A stretch of 64,000 bases of DNA from Clostridium sp. CS001. GTDB taxonomy: Bacteria > Bacillota > Clostridia > Clostridiales > Clostridiaceae. The stretch is from assembly GCF_020443565.1 (NCBI RefSeq), contig NZ_JAIZZN010000002.1:124001-188000 (forward strand). The letters run 5' to 3'. The notes beneath the pieces are model-generated. The model had not been told where the DNA came from and did not search any database. It saw only the letters and a program-made list of their open reading frames with translations. Every line of letters begins with the position of its first letter. The first letter of the stretch is position 1. Both the position numbers and the translations under genes were made by a program. Below are positions 41,505 through 51,718 of this stretch, one piece after another.

Positions 41505-42716
41505 GTGGATGATAATAAGTGGTTATTAAAAGGAGTTAAAGTTGTGGAATTTGCAACGTTTATCGCAGCACCTTGTGCTGCAAAAATGCTTGCGGACTGG
41601 GGTGCCGAGGTTATTAAGGTAGAACCTATTTCAGGAGAAAACATGAGAGGTATTGGCTCTGTTTATTCTTCACCTTGCAGTGATGATGAAAACCCTTGGT
41701 TTGAAAATGAAAATTTTAACAAAAAAAGTATATGCGTTAACGTAAAATCCACAGAAGGTATGGAAGTATTTCATAGGCTACTTGCTGATGCTGACATTTT
41801 TGTTACCAATGTTAGAGTAGAAGCTCTTAAAAAGCTTGGTTTAGATTATGAACAGCTTAAGGCAAAATATCCTGGTTTAATATTCGTTCAGGCATTAGGG
41901 TATGGAGAAGAAGGTCCATTAAAAGATAAGCCTGGCTTTGATTACACTTCATATTTTGCAAGAGGTGGTGTTATGTCTGCACTTATGGAAAAAGGTACTT
42001 CTCCAATAAATGTTGCGGCAGGCTTTGGTGATCACTACGTAGGTATTGCCTTGGCAGCAGGTGCATGTGCTGCTCTTGTAAAAAAGGCTAAGACAGGTAC
42101 AGGAGAAAAAATAACAGTAAGTTTATATCATATGGGTATTTATGGACTAGGATCTATGATTATGTCTGATCAGTACGGGAATAAGATGCCAATGAGTAGA
42201 CTTAGTCCAAACTCCGCAGTTTGTAATTCTTACAAATGTAAGGATGAAAAGTGGATACAATTAGCGCTAATACAGTATGATCAATGGATTGAAAGATTCT
42301 TTAAGGCTATAAATCGAGAAGATTTAATGAATGATGATAGATACAATACTCGCGATGGAATGGTGAAAAATGTGGAGTCAATGGTTACCATTGTTGCAGA
42401 GGCTATGGCTACAAAAACCCTTGATGAATGGGAAGATATTCTTATTCAGTGTGACATTCCTTTCGAGAGAGTACAATCTTGTGCAGATATTGCTAAAGAT
42501 GAGCAGGCTTGGGCAAACGACTTTTTAGTGAAAAAAACTTATGATTCAGGTAATGAAGGTATTTTAGTAAATTCACCAGTTAAGTTTGGTGAAATGGGTA
42601 TTAGAGAAATGACACCTGCTCCAAGAATCTCAGAAAATACAGATGATATCCTAGAAAGCCTTGGATATAACCTTGAACAAATAGAGAGTCTAAAATCAGG
42701 TAAATCAGTTAGATAG
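41505..42716 (+). CDS. hadA: 2-hydroxyacyl-CoA transferase (HadA/FldA type)
   Basis: 403 residues, class III (family III) CoA-transferase. Transfers CoA from an acyl/enoyl-CoA product to an (R)-2-hydroxy acid such as 2-hydroxyisocaproate or phenyllactate. Marks: LLKGVKVVEFATFIAAPCAAKMLADWGAEVIKVEP at the N-terminus, the catalytic-Asp region KPGFDYTSYFARGG, and GEKITVSLYHMGIYGLGSM. Very close to HadA of Clostridioides difficile from memory of that protein, but sequence alone does not separate the leucine (Had) from the aromatic (Fld) pathway. GTG start after AAAGGGTGAT. First gene of the sigma-54 operon. Confidence 0.93.
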   Translation: MDDNKWLLKGVKVVEFATFIAAPCAAKMLADWGAEVIKVEPISGENMRGIGSVYSSPCSDDENPWFENENFNKKSICVNVKSTEGMEVFHRLLADADIFVTNVRVEALKKLGLDYEQLKAKYPGLIFVQALGYGEEGPLKDKPGFDYTSYFARGGVMSALMEKGTSPINVAAGFGDHYVGIALAAGACAALVKKAKTGTGEKITVSLYHMGIYGLGSMIMSDQYGNKMPMSRLSPNSAVCNSYKCKDEKWIQLALIQYDQWIERFFKAINREDLMNDDRYNTRDGMVKNVESMVTIVAEAMATKTLDEWEDILIQCDIPFERVQSCADIAKDEQAWANDFLVKKTYDSGNEGILVNSPVKFGEMGIREMTPAPRISENTDDILESLGYNLEQIESLKSGKSVR

Positions 42717-42766
42717 ATTAACCTCAGCTCAGAAAATTCTTAGTAAGTGTGAAAGGACAGGATAAC

Positions 42767-43567
42767 ATGTATACAATGGGACTAGATATAGGCTCTACGG
42801 CAACAAAGGGTGTAATTATAGAAGATGGTGTAAACATTGTAGCAACAGCCACTATATCTTCTGGTACAGGCACTACGGGACCAGCTAGGGCATTAAAAGA
42901 ACTATTTGAAAAACTAAATATTTCTAGGCAAGATATTAAACGCCTTGTAGTAACTGGCTATGGAAGAATGAAATATTCTGATGCTGATAATCAAATTAGC
43001 GAACTAAGTTGCCATACAAAGGGAGTAACCTTCTTAGTTCCTAAGGTTAAAACTATTATAGATATAGGTGGACAAGATGCAAAAGCATTAAGGCTTAATG
43101 AAAAAGGTCAATTGATTAATTTTGTTATGAATGATAAGTGTGCTGCAGGTACAGGAAGATTTTTAGATGTTATGGCAAGGGCACTTGAAGTTGAGGTTTC
43201 AGATTTAGGTGACTTAGATGCTAAATCTACGAAAGAGGCTCCTATAAGCAGTACTTGTACGGTTTTTGCGGAATCAGAAGTGATATCTCATTTATCTAAT
43301 GAAATAGCAATTGCAGATATAATTGCAGGTATCCACTCATCTGTAGCTAAAAGAGTTTCTAGTCTTGCAAAAAGAGTGGGTATTGAGGAAGTTTTAGTAA
43401 TGGTAGGCGGTGTTGCTAGAAATAGTGGCGTGGTTAGGGCAATGGAAGAAGCAGTAGGTCTCAAAATTGTTATCCCGGAGCTTGCGCAACTTACCGGGGC
43501 GCTAGGCGCAGCTTTATATGCGTATGAAGAGATTAAAATCAATGAGATAGAGGGTAATGAAATTTAA
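42767..43567 (+). CDS. hadI: 2-hydroxyacyl-CoA dehydratase activator (ATPase)
   Basis: 266 residues from the ATG at 42767, 8 nt after AAAGGACAGG; the longer frame starts in the ribosome region. ASKHA-fold homodimer that injects one electron into the dehydratase at the cost of ATP. Seen: phosphate-1 loop GLDIGSTATKGVII, adenosine loop VMVGGVARNSGV, IDIGGQDAKAL and the bridging [4Fe-4S] cysteines in MNDKCAAGTGRF and SSTCTVFAESE. The length equals that of characterised HadI proteins. The cluster is extremely oxygen-sensitive, which implies strict anaerobic life. Confidence 0.97.
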   Translation: MYTMGLDIGSTATKGVIIEDGVNIVATATISSGTGTTGPARALKELFEKLNISRQDIKRLVVTGYGRMKYSDADNQISELSCHTKGVTFLVPKVKTIIDIGGQDAKALRLNEKGQLINFVMNDKCAAGTGRFLDVMARALEVEVSDLGDLDAKSTKEAPISSTCTVFAESEVISHLSNEIAIADIIAGIHSSVAKRVSSLAKRVGIEEVLVMVGGVARNSGVVRAMEEAVGLKIVIPELAQLTGALGAALYAYEEIKINEIEGNEI

Positions 43568-43610
43568 AGTGGTGAAGTTTAAAGATAATAATTAGGTTTG
43601 GAGGGTAAAA

Positions 43611-44837
43611 ATGAGTGAAAAATTATCATCTAAAGAGGTAATAAGTAATTTGTTAGCAGAGCAGTACGAAAAGGCTTTTGAAGCAAAAGCCAAAGGTGAG
43701 CCTGTAGGTTGGTCTACATCTGTATTTCCTCAAGAGCTTCCAGAAAGCTTCGGGCTAAGAGTATGTTATCCAGAAAATCAAGCAGCAGGAATTGCAGCCA
43801 AAAGAGAATCTTTAAAGTTATGTAATATTTCAGAGGACATGGGATATTCCAATGATATATGTGCTTATGCAAGAACTAATCTTGGATTTCTTGAAAATGG
43901 TGGCTGTGAAAGTTTAAATATGCCTAGGCCCGATTTTTTATTGTGTTGCAATAATATCTGTAATCAAGTTATTAAATGGTATGAAAATATTTCAAGAGAG
44001 TTAAATATACCACTTATAATGATTGATACCACTTTTAATAATGAATATGAAGTAAGCCGACATAGAATAGATTATTTAAAAGGTCAGTTTGAAGAAGCTA
44101 TTAAGCAGTTAGAAATAATTTCTGGAAAGAAGTTTGATCCAGCAAAATTTGAAGAGGTTATGAAGATTTCTTCAAAAAATGGTAGGTTATGGAAGTATTC
44201 CATGAGTCTTCCAGAAGCAAAACCATCACCTATGAATGGCTTTGACTTATTTAACTATATGGCAGTTATAGTTTGTGCAAGAGGTAAGGCTGAGACTACA
44301 GATGCCTTTGAACTACTAATTAAAGAGCTTGAAGAAAGAATAGAAAATAAAGAAACCACCTTTAGGGGAGAAGAGAAGTTTAGAATAATGATGGAAGGAA
44401 TTCCATGTTGGCCATATATCGGATATAAGATGAAAACTCTCTCTAAATTTGGTGTTAATATGACAGGTAGTGTTTATCCGGATGCTTGGGCTTTAGAGTA
44501 CGAAGTTAATGATTTAGATGGTATGGCTAGGGCATATAGTAGCATGTTCAACAATGTAAATTTAGATAGAATGTCTGAGTTTAGAATAAATTCTCTTAAA
44601 CTTGGACAGTGTGATGGTGCTTTTTATCATATGAATAGAAGTTGCAAATTAATGAGCTTAATTCAATATGAGATGCAAAGAAAAGTATATGAAGCTACTG
44701 GGCTTCCTTTTGCAGGATTTGATGGTGATCAAGCAGATCCAAGAAATTTTACAGAGGCTCAATTTGAAACACGTATACAGGGGCTGGTAGAAGTAATGGA
44801 AGAAAGAAAAAGGGCAGGGGGTAATGACAATGAGTGA
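43611..44837 (+). CDS. hadB: 2-hydroxyacyl-CoA dehydratase, alpha subunit
   Basis: 408 residues. With HadC it removes water from (R)-2-hydroxyacyl-CoA through a ketyl-radical mechanism, giving (E)-2-enoyl-CoA. HgdB/BcrC-type family features are [34 protein letters not shown] and [26 protein letters not shown], which hold the cysteines of the [4Fe-4S] cluster, plus [37 protein letters not shown]-type site (TTGGAGGGTAAAA) before the ATG. It overlaps hadC by 14 bp, so the two subunits are translationally coupled. Confidence 0.95.
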   Translation: MSEKLSSKEVISNLLAEQYEKAFEAKAKGEPVGWSTSVFPQELPESFGLRVCYPENQAAGIAAKRESLKLCNISEDMGYSNDICAYARTNLGFLENGGCESLNMPRPDFLLCCNNICNQVIKWYENISRELNIPLIMIDTTFNNEYEVSRHRIDYLKGQFEEAIKQLEIISGKKFDPAKFEEVMKISSKNGRLWKYSMSLPEAKPSPMNGFDLFNYMAVIVCARGKAETTDAFELLIKELEERIENKETTFRGEEKFRIMMEGIPCWPYIGYKMKTLSKFGVNMTGSVYPDAWALEYEVNDLDGMARAYSSMFNNVNLDRMSEFRINSLKLGQCDGAFYHMNRSCKLMSLIQYEMQRKVYEATGLPFAGFDGDQADPRNFTEAQFETRIQGLVEVMEERKRAGGNDNE

Positions 44838-45960
44838 TTTTGAAAACATTATATCACAGATGACTTATGTTATTAATAATCCAGGAGCAGTGGTAAAAGC
44901 GCAAAAGGAAAAAGGAATTAAGGTAGTTGGATGCTTTCCTGTTTACTGCCCAGAAGAGATTGTCCACGCAGCTGGAATGTTTCCTATTGGTATTTGGGGA
45001 GGTAATGTGGAGATTGAACTTAGCAAACAGTACCTTCCAGCATTTGTTTGTTCTGTTATGCAGTCTTGCCTAGAATACGGACTCAAAGGAGCTTACAATG
45101 ACTTATCAGCAGTAATTATACCTGGTATGTGTGACACATTAATATGTATAGGTCAGAATTGGAAGGCAGCAATTCCACAGGTGGAGTATATTTCCTTAGT
45201 ACACCCTCAGAATAGAAAAATTGAAGCTGGGGTTACCTATTTAAAAAGCGAGTACAATAATATTAAAAAAAGGTTAGAGGAAATTAGTGGTTGTGAAATT
45301 ACAGAAGAAAAATTAAATGAGAGTATTGAAATCTACAATAAACATAGACAAACTATGCGAGACTTTATAGAAGTAGCTGCTAGTTACCCTAAGATTATAA
45401 CTCCATTAATTAGACATACTGTGATTAAAAGTGGCTTCTTCATGGAAAAATCTCAGCATACACAATTAGTAAAAAATATTATTTGTGAGATAGAAAAAAA
45501 TCCTACAGAGAAATGGATAGGTAAAAAAGTATTGTTATCAGGAATTTTAGCTGATTCAAGTGAGCTATTAAATATATTAGCTGAAAATAATATTGCAGTA
45601 GTTGCAGATGATTTAGCTCAAGAAACAAGGCAGTTACGATACGATGTTCCTAAAGGAGCAGATGCAATAGATTCATTAGCAAGGTTTTGGTCTATTTTTG
45701 AAGGGTGCTCTTTAGCTTATGATCCACAGAAAAAACGTGGAGCTATTATAACCGAAGAAATAAAGAAAAAGAATATTGACGGTGTTATTTTCTGTATGAT
45801 GAAATTCTGCGATCCTGAGGAATATGATTATCCTCTAATAAAGAGAGAAGTAGATGCTTCAGGAATACCTAATCTATACCTTGAGATAGATCAGCAAGTA
45901 GAAAATAATGAGCAAATTAGAACTCGTGTTCAAACCTTTGCTGAAATGTTAAATTGTTAA
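44824..45960 (+). CDS. hadC: 2-hydroxyacyl-CoA dehydratase, beta subunit
   Basis: 378 residues. Second cluster-bearing subunit of the dehydratase. Hallmarks: [91 protein letters not shown] and [36 protein letters not shown], practically the known HadC pattern. Start in the end of hadB at ATGACAATGAG, with GGGGGTA as ribosome site. The following 98-bp gap contains a partial repeat (copy D) and then acdB. Confidence 0.95.
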   Translation: MTMSDFENIISQMTYVINNPGAVVKAQKEKGIKVVGCFPVYCPEEIVHAAGMFPIGIWGGNVEIELSKQYLPAFVCSVMQSCLEYGLKGAYNDLSAVIIPGMCDTLICIGQNWKAAIPQVEYISLVHPQNRKIEAGVTYLKSEYNNIKKRLEEISGCEITEEKLNESIEIYNKHRQTMRDFIEVAASYPKIITPLIRHTVIKSGFFMEKSQHTQLVKNIICEIEKNPTEKWIGKKVLLSGILADSSELLNILAENNIAVVADDLAQETRQLRYDVPKGADAIDSLARFWSIFEGCSLAYDPQKKRGAIITEEIKKKNIDGVIFCMMKFCDPEEYDYPLIKREVDASGIPNLYLEIDQQVENNEQIRTRVQTFAEMLNC

Positions 45961-45973
45961 TATTGAAGTAGGT

Positions 45974-46003
45974 CAGATGATGATTTAACTACATTTCAGA
46001 AGG
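45974..46003. repeat. Partial repeat, copy D (junction of the two ends)
   Basis: CAGATGATGATTTAAC is the left-end block of the interspersed repeat and ACATTTCAGAAG its right-end block, here fused directly to each other. Either an internal deletion removed the middle of one copy or two copies once stood in tandem. Confidence 0.5.
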
Positions 46004-46058
46004 TGAAAAATGAATTTTCAAATAAATGCATATCAAAGTTGAAACGGAGGATATTACA

Positions 46059-47192
46059 ATGATATTAAAAAAGGAACATATACTGCTGCAAAAGGCAGTT
46101 AGAGATTTTGTGAAAAAAGAATTAAGCACACTTCCAGCAGAGATGGATAAAACAGGTGTTATGCCAAAAGATTTAATGGATAAGTTAGCTAGATATAAAT
46201 TTATAAGTACAATAGTACCAAAAGAATATGGTGGAGCTGGTGCAGATTATGTTTCATATGCAATAGTAATGGAAGAAATCAGTAGAAAATGTTGCTCAAC
46301 AGGTACTTTTGTTACTGCTGGATCTTCTTTGGTTGCGTTGCCTATTATGAACTTTGGTACAGATATGCAAAAGGAAAAGTATCTAAAACCATTAGCGCTA
46401 GGAGAGCAAATTGGAGCATTTGCTTTAACTGAGCCTGGTGCAGGTTCTGACGCAGGTGCACAGCAGACAGAAGCTGTATTAGATGGGGACAACTATATTT
46501 TAAATGGTAGAAAGTGTTTTATTACTAATGCTCCTATATGTGATTATGCAATAGTAATTGCTATGACTGATAAGTCTAAAGGAGTTAGGGGTACTTCTGC
46601 ATTTATAGTAGAAAGTAAATGGGAGGGTTTCTCTCATGGTGCTCACGAGGACAAAATGGGTATAAGGGGCACAGAAACCTCTGATTTAGTTTTCGAGAAT
46701 GTTAAGGTTCCAAAGGAAAATTTAATTGGGAAAGAAGGCATGGGCTTTAAAATTGCAATGAATACTTTAGAGGCAGGTAGAATAGGAGTTGCAGCACAGG
46801 CACTTGGTGTTGCTCAAGGTGCTCTAGATGAAGCTATTAAATATACAAAACAAAGAGTTCAATTTGGAAAAACACTATCTAAGTTCCAAAATACTCAGTT
46901 TACTATAGCTGAGATGGAAACTAAGGTATCTGCGGCTAGATTATTAGTTTATGATACTGCGGAAAAGAAAGATGCTAATATGAAAATTGAAAAAGAAGGT
47001 TCTATGGCAAAATACTATGCCGCAGAAGTTGCCAATGAGGTTGCCTATAAAGCATTACAACTTCATGGTGGATATGGTTATATAAAGGACTATCCAATTG
47101 AAAGAATATACAGAGATGCGAGAATTTTATCTATTTACGAAGGTACATCACAGGTACAGCAAATGGTAATTGCAGCTCATGTTTTAAAATAA
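46059..47192 (+). CDS. acdB: Acyl-CoA dehydrogenase (2-enoyl-CoA reductase)
   Basis: 377 residues from the ATG 8 nt after CGGAGG. FAD enzyme that here works in the reductive direction, 2-enoyl-CoA to acyl-CoA, with the adjacent EtfAB. Features: FALTEPGAGSDAGAQQT, the YILNGRKCFITNA strand, MGIRGTETSDLVFENVKVP, KQRVQFGKTLSKFQNTQF and the catalytic Glu region IYEGTSQVQQMVI. With etfBA directly downstream this matches the bifurcating acyl-CoA dehydrogenase/Etf complexes, where NADH reduces both the enoyl-CoA and ferredoxin. Confidence 0.93.
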   Translation: MILKKEHILLQKAVRDFVKKELSTLPAEMDKTGVMPKDLMDKLARYKFISTIVPKEYGGAGADYVSYAIVMEEISRKCCSTGTFVTAGSSLVALPIMNFGTDMQKEKYLKPLALGEQIGAFALTEPGAGSDAGAQQTEAVLDGDNYILNGRKCFITNAPICDYAIVIAMTDKSKGVRGTSAFIVESKWEGFSHGAHEDKMGIRGTETSDLVFENVKVPKENLIGKEGMGFKIAMNTLEAGRIGVAAQALGVAQGALDEAIKYTKQRVQFGKTLSKFQNTQFTIAEMETKVSAARLLVYDTAEKKDANMKIEKEGSMAKYYAAEVANEVAYKALQLHGGYGYIKDYPIERIYRDARILSIYEGTSQVQQMVIAAHVLK

Positions 47193-47263
47193 GGTAGCTG
47201 AATATAAGTACAAATATGGAACTAGGAAATATAAATAATTTTTTAAACTTGGAGGTATTTATT

Positions 47264-48049
47264 TTGAAAATATTAGTTTGTGTGAAACAAGTGCCAGATA
47301 CTACAGAAGTTAAAATTGATAAAGAGAAAGGAACCCTTATTCGAGATGGTGTTCCAAGCATTTTAAATCCAGATGATGCTAATGCCTTAGAAGAAGCCCT
47401 TAAAATAAAGGATAATTATGAAGATGTAATAGTTACAGTACTCTCCATGGGACCACCCCAGGCTGATTATATGCTAAGGGAATGTTTAGCTATGGGTGCA
47501 GATGAGGCAGTTCTTTTAAGTGATAGAGCATTTGGTGGTTCTGATACTTGGGCAACTTCTAATGCAATAGTGGCGGGTATCAAAACAATTGGAAATTTTG
47601 ATATAATCTTTGCTGGAAGACAAGCAATAGATGGAGATACAGCGCAAGTAGGACCTCAAATTGCTGAAAAGCTATGTGTTTCACAAGTTACTTATGTTCA
47701 AAGCCTGAAGATTGATGGCAATGAATTGGAAGTGGAAAGACAACTAGAGGATGGACATGAAATTATTAAAGTAAATATGCCTGTACTATTAACAGCTGTT
47801 AAGGAATTAAATGAACCTAGATACATGGCAGTAGATAAGATATTTGATGCTTATAAAAAAGAAATTAAGATACTAGGGTTTAATGATATAAGTATTGATG
47901 TAGATAAAGTGGGATTAAAGGCTTCTCCTACTAAAGTATTTAAATCCTTTACTCCAGAACCTAAGGCAAAGGGTGTAATCCTTCAGGGGACCTCAAAAGA
48001 TAGGGTAGAACAATTAATAGTAGCTTTAAAACAAAAACACATTATATAA
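47264..48049 (+). CDS. etfB: Electron-transfer flavoprotein, beta subunit
   Basis: 261 residues from the TTG at 47264, 8 nt after TTGGAGG; translation from here gives the standard (M)KILVCVKQVPDTTEVKID, while the longer frame adds an unrelated tail. EtfB fold with DANALEEALKIKD, the FAD/AMP-binding AGRQAIDGDTAQVGPQIAE (the beta signature) and a C-terminal recognition loop. Clostridial EtfB of this size carries the bifurcating FAD in bifurcating complexes. The gene sits in the usual etfB-etfA order, 12 bp before etfA. Confidence 0.95.
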   Translation: MKILVCVKQVPDTTEVKIDKEKGTLIRDGVPSILNPDDANALEEALKIKDNYEDVIVTVLSMGPPQADYMLRECLAMGADEAVLLSDRAFGGSDTWATSNAIVAGIKTIGNFDIIFAGRQAIDGDTAQVGPQIAEKLCVSQVTYVQSLKIDGNELEVERQLEDGHEIIKVNMPVLLTAVKELNEPRYMAVDKIFDAYKKEIKILGFNDISIDVDKVGLKASPTKVFKSFTPEPKAKGVILQGTSKDRVEQLIVALKQKHII

Positions 48050-48061
48050 GTTGGAGGTAAT

Positions 48062-49093
48062 ATGGATATGGATTTAAGTTTATATAAAAATATATGGGTA
48101 TTTGCAGAGCAAAGACAAGGAAAAATTTCTCCAGTTGTAATTGAACTTTTAGGAGAAGGTAAAAAGCTTGCTAGTGAAATAGGAGTGGAACTATGTGCTG
48201 TGTTACTTGGAAAAGACATAAAAGGACTTGCCAGTGAATTAATTTCTTATGGAGCTGAAAAGGTATATGTTGCAGATAGCCCACTTTTGGAGAACTACAC
48301 TACAGATGCTTATACAACTGTAATTTGCCAGGCTGTAAATGAGTTTAAACCAGAAATAATGCTACTTGGAGCAACTCATATCGGTAGGGATTTAGCTCCT
48401 AGAATGTCTTCTAGATTAGACACAGGGCTAACTGCAGATTGTACAAAGCTTGAAATTGACCCAGAAGATAAAAAAATTATGCAGACACGTCCAGCTTTTG
48501 GTGGAAACATTATGGCTACTATTATTTGTCCAAATAATAGACCACAAATGTCTACGGTAAGACCAGGGGTTATGGATAAGGCTATAAAAAATGAATCGAA
48601 AACGGGAGAAATTATTAATTTAGATTTTAAATTATCAGAAAGTGATATCAGAACAAAGGTAATTAAAACTGTAAAAACAAAGAAAGATTTAGTTTCTTTG
48701 GTAGATGCTAATATCATTGTTTCTGGAGGACTCGGCCTTGGAAATGCAGAAGGCTTTGCAATGTTAAAAAGACTTGCAGATAAATTTGGTGGAGTTGTTG
48801 GATCCTCTCGTGCAGCAGTTGATGCAGGATGGATTGATCATTCACACCAAGTAGGTCAAACAGGTACAACAGTTAAGCCAACAGTGTACATTGCTTGTGG
48901 TATTTCAGGGGCTATTCAGCATGTTGTTGGTATGCAGGAAGCAGATGTAGTTATTGCTATTAATAAGAATCCAGCAGCACTAATTTTCGGAGTAGCTGAC
49001 TACGGCATTGTTGGAGATGTTTATGATATAGTTCCAATGCTCACTGAGCAATTGGATAATGTGGACGAATTAATAAAAAGGATAAATGCATAA
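48062..49093 (+). CDS. etfA: Electron-transfer flavoprotein, alpha subunit
   Basis: 343 residues. N-terminal domain I (about 8-200) and the C-terminal FAD domain with [46 protein letters not shown] and [20 protein letters not shown], the classical EtfA signature. Works with EtfB and AcdB. It lacks the extra N-terminal ferredoxin domain found in some bifurcating EtfAs. TTGGAGG 5-6 nt before the ATG. An 88-bp gap without a terminator leads to ldhA. Confidence 0.95.
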   Translation: MDMDLSLYKNIWVFAEQRQGKISPVVIELLGEGKKLASEIGVELCAVLLGKDIKGLASELISYGAEKVYVADSPLLENYTTDAYTTVICQAVNEFKPEIMLLGATHIGRDLAPRMSSRLDTGLTADCTKLEIDPEDKKIMQTRPAFGGNIMATIICPNNRPQMSTVRPGVMDKAIKNESKTGEIINLDFKLSESDIRTKVIKTVKTKKDLVSLVDANIIVSGGLGLGNAEGFAMLKRLADKFGGVVGSSRAAVDAGWIDHSHQVGQTGTTVKPTVYIACGISGAIQHVVGMQEADVVIAINKNPAALIFGVADYGIVGDVYDIVPMLTEQLDNVDELIKRINA

Positions 49094-49181
49094 ATATAAG
49101 GAGCATTGACTGCCAGTTGTATAAGACTCGAAATTTTTTATTTCCAATAAACTGTTTAATAGTAAGAGGAGGAAAATAAAA

Positions 49182-50174
49182 ATGAAATTGATTATGTTTA
49201 GTGCAAGGGAAGAAGAAGTTACTGCCGCTAATATTTGGGGTAAACAGCGTGAAGTTGAAATTGCAAATGTTTCAGAACCTTTATCTCTAGAAAACATTCA
49301 TTTGGTAAAAGGGTTTGATGGGGTTTGCCTCTGTCAAACAAAAAAAATGGAGAATGAAATTTATAAAGAATTAAAAAATAAAGGAATAAAACAGATTGCA
49401 TCACGTACAGCTGGTGTTGATATGTTTGATATGGAAGAAGCAAGAAAACATGGATTGTCAATTACAAATGTACCGATATATTCACCTAATGCAATTGCCG
49501 AATATGCTGTAACTGCAGCGCTCAATATTGTACGAAATGTAAATCATATTAAGGTGGCAATGAAGGAGCAAGATTATCGTTGGAGAAAAGAGATAATATC
49601 AAAAGAAATAAGGTCTATGACTGTTGCAATTATTGGAACGGGTAGAATTGGACGCATAACTGCACAGATTTTCAAAGGGTTTGGTGCAAAGGTTATTGGA
49701 TATGATTTATACCCTTGTGAAGAGGCTAAAGAGTATATGGAATACAAGGAAACTATGGAAGAGGCAATTAGTCAAGCAGATTTAATTTCATTGCATATAC
49801 CAGCTACGAAAGACAACTTCCATTTATTTAACAAAGAAATTTTTGAAAAGATGAAACAGGGCGTATTTTTCGTTAATACAGCTAGGGGAACAATTGTTGA
49901 CACCAAAGCGTTAATAGAAGCATTAGATAGCGGTAAAATTACTGCGGCAGCTTTAGATACCTATGAAAATGAATTTAATTACTTTACAAAAGATTTCACA
50001 GGAAAAGAAGTTGATGATGAAATGTTAAAAGAATTAACTCACCGTAACGATGTATTGCTAACACCGCATATAGCATTTTATACTGAAACAGCTGTTAAAA
50101 ACTTAGTTGAAGGCGGATTAGAAGGAGCTTATGACATTCTTAAGAATGGTACTAGTGATTATATAGTGAACTAA
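49182..50174 (+). CDS. ldhA: D-2-hydroxyacid dehydrogenase (2-oxoacid reductase)
   Basis: 330 residues of the D-lactate/D-2-hydroxyisocaproate dehydrogenase family. Rossmann motif VAIIGTGRIGRITAQ (about 147-161), then YDLYP as NAD-discriminating acidic position, catalytic Arg in NTARG, Glu in DTYENE and His in TPHIAFYTE. It should reduce 2-oxo acids from transamination (for example 2-oxoisocaproate or phenylpyruvate) with NADH to the (R)-2-hydroxy acid used by HadA. In C. difficile the equivalent gene is the first of the operon; here it is the last. AAGAGGAGG 9 nt before ATG. Confidence 0.9.
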   Translation: MKLIMFSAREEEVTAANIWGKQREVEIANVSEPLSLENIHLVKGFDGVCLCQTKKMENEIYKELKNKGIKQIASRTAGVDMFDMEEARKHGLSITNVPIYSPNAIAEYAVTAALNIVRNVNHIKVAMKEQDYRWRKEIISKEIRSMTVAIIGTGRIGRITAQIFKGFGAKVIGYDLYPCEEAKEYMEYKETMEEAISQADLISLHIPATKDNFHLFNKEIFEKMKQGVFFVNTARGTIVDTKALIEALDSGKITAAALDTYENEFNYFTKDFTGKEVDDEMLKELTHRNDVLLTPHIAFYTETAVKNLVEGGLEGAYDILKNGTSDYIVN

Positions 50175-50272
50175 GTTTTATTATTTAAATATTGGAAACT
50201 ACCGAAATTTATATTGTTGTATAATTCTGAATTTGAATATATAATATAAATATTCTACAAAATATAAATGTG

Positions 50273-50320
50273 AGTGTTTATTGTGTTATTTATTTTTGAA
50301 TAACATAATAAACACTTTTT
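50273..50320 (+). terminator. Terminator of the had operon
   Basis: An 18-bp perfect stem, AGTGTTTATT... (50273-50290) with its complement (50299-50316), followed by TTTT. Confidence 0.85.
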
Positions 50321-50342
50321 ATAACTAAGGGGGATTAAAACT

Positions 50343-51160
50343 ATAAATTTACTTACACGTTCGGATTTTGATGGTTTAGCTTGTGGGGTACTTTTAAAAA
50401 AATTAGGAATTATAGATTCCTTCACGTTTGTTCATCCAAAAGATTTACAAGATGGATTAATTAAAGTTACAGAAAATGATGTTTTAGCTAATGTACCTTT
50501 TGTTCAAGGTTGTGGTTTATGGTTTGATCATCATTCCAGTGAACACGAGAGATTAGAATTAGGAACACAATACAAAGGTAAGAGTTGGTTAGCTCCAAGC
50601 GCTGCTAGAGTAATATATGAATACTACGGTGGATTTTGCTAGGATTTATTATGGATCCAAGAACAGGTCTTGGAAGATTTAGAGATTTTAGAATTAGCAA
50701 TTATCAACTTATGGAAAATTTAATTGGCTTTTGTGGATCTATGGAAATAGATGAGGTTCTTAATTTGCCAGATGTAAAAGAAAGGAGTTCATTTTTCTTT
50801 GAGCAAAATGAACTTTTTAAAACTATGATAAATACTTATACTAAAACGGATGAAAATCTTATTATTACTGATTTAAGAGGTGTTGATAAGATTTATACTG
50901 GGAATAGATTCTTAATATACAGTATATATCCTCAGCAAAATATATCTATTTGGATTGTTGACGGAAAAAATAAACAAAATTGTTCTTTTGCTGTTGGTCA
51001 CAGTATTATAAATAGAACTTCAAAAACAAATGTTGGTTCACTGATGCTGAGATATAATGGTGGTGGACATGCTAAAGTTGGTACTTGCCAAGTAGCTTAT
51101 GAAGAAGCTGACAAAACTTTGTCTGAAATAATTGAAATTATAAAAAGTGATGAAAAATAG
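50343..51160 (+). pseudogene. Decayed DHH-family phosphoesterase
   Basis: Two joined pieces of a DHH/DHHA1 (exopolyphosphatase-like) protein. Piece 1, 50343-50642, begins NLLTRSDFDGLACGVLL and has FDHHSSEHERL (the DHH motif) but ends at TAG after EYYGG. Piece 2, to 51160, resumes in another frame with LLGFIMDPRTGLGRFRDFRISNYQLM and ends with the glycine-rich YNGGGHAKVGTC. About 30-35 residues that normally lie between are missing, so there is a deletion plus frameshift. The start position, 8 nt after AGGGGGA, reads ATA instead of ATG. Both defects argue for a recently inactivated gene. Confidence 0.85.
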
Positions 51161-51271
51161 AGCCTACAGGTAGAGTAAATATAGATTTATCTATAATTTA
51201 CATAAAACTAAAAAATGGATTATTAACAGAATATGATGCATTGCCGGAAAATCTTTGATGGCATATGCAGG

Positions 51272-51302
51272 GGTTATAGATAGTTTCTAAAAAACTATAA
51301 CC
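51272..51302 (+). terminator. Hairpin after the DHH relic
   Basis: GGTTATAG (51272-51279) with CTATAACC (51295-51302); no T-run. Confidence 0.35.
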
Positions 51303-51322
51303 AAAGAGGGAGTTATGGATTG

Positions 51323-51366
51323 TGATAGTAAAAGGTGGCATATATATTCTGCCGCCTTTTACTATC
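51323..51366. terminator. Strong hairpin, possible terminator
   Basis: GATAGTAAAAGG.GGCA (from about 51320) pairs with TGCC.CCTTTTACTATC (to 51366) around TATATATTC. The A/T runs are inside the stem, usable from the minus strand for the relic that follows. Confidence 0.55.
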
Positions 51367-51385
51367 TTTATCTTTATTCTTATAA

Positions 51386-51514
51386 AACTTTCCTAAGCTG
51401 TCCTGCCTCATATTCTTTTATTAATCTATTCTTCGCAAGATCAATTACAATCAATTTAACCTTATTAGTATCAATTTTAAATACTTTTCGCTTTTGCTTT
51501 GTATCAAGAATATT
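51386..51514 (-). pseudogene. Possible 3' remnant of an unknown gene
   Basis: On the minus strand about 40 codons look coding (KVFKIDTNKVKLIVIDLAKN, then RLIKEYEAGQLRKVL and stop) and end just before the hairpin at 51323-51366. There is no start codon or ribosome site, and an in-frame stop lies upstream. I do not recognise it. The plus-strand frame 51315-51587 is its shadow. The remainder of the gap to 51718 is featureless AT-rich DNA. Confidence 0.25.
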
Positions 51515-51718
51515 TACTTATGTATATTCTATTTATTGTAAATATCTTCCTATTATTAATTTTATTTTTATTCTTTATTTGCAATGAATAGATTACAAAA
51601 GGTATATAAATTTAAAAACTAAAAGGAATTTTAAAATTAAGCGTAACAAAAATTATATGAATTTATTAAGACTTAATGGGTTATTATAACTGTAACTAAA
51701 GAAACTGGAGGTATTTAA

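Noticed and set aside
41505-50174. Reading the operon as lactate-to-propionate (lcd) or glutamate/hydroxyglutarate (hgd) pathway
   Set aside because: HadA/HadB/HadC resemblance and the D-2-hydroxyisocaproate-type dehydrogenase fit branched-chain or aromatic 2-hydroxy acids better. The exact substrate remains open.
51315-51587. Plus-strand ORF of 90 codons, Tyr/Phe/Ile-rich
   Set aside because: Begins inside a terminator-like hairpin and is antisense to a better, though broken, frame; no ribosome site.
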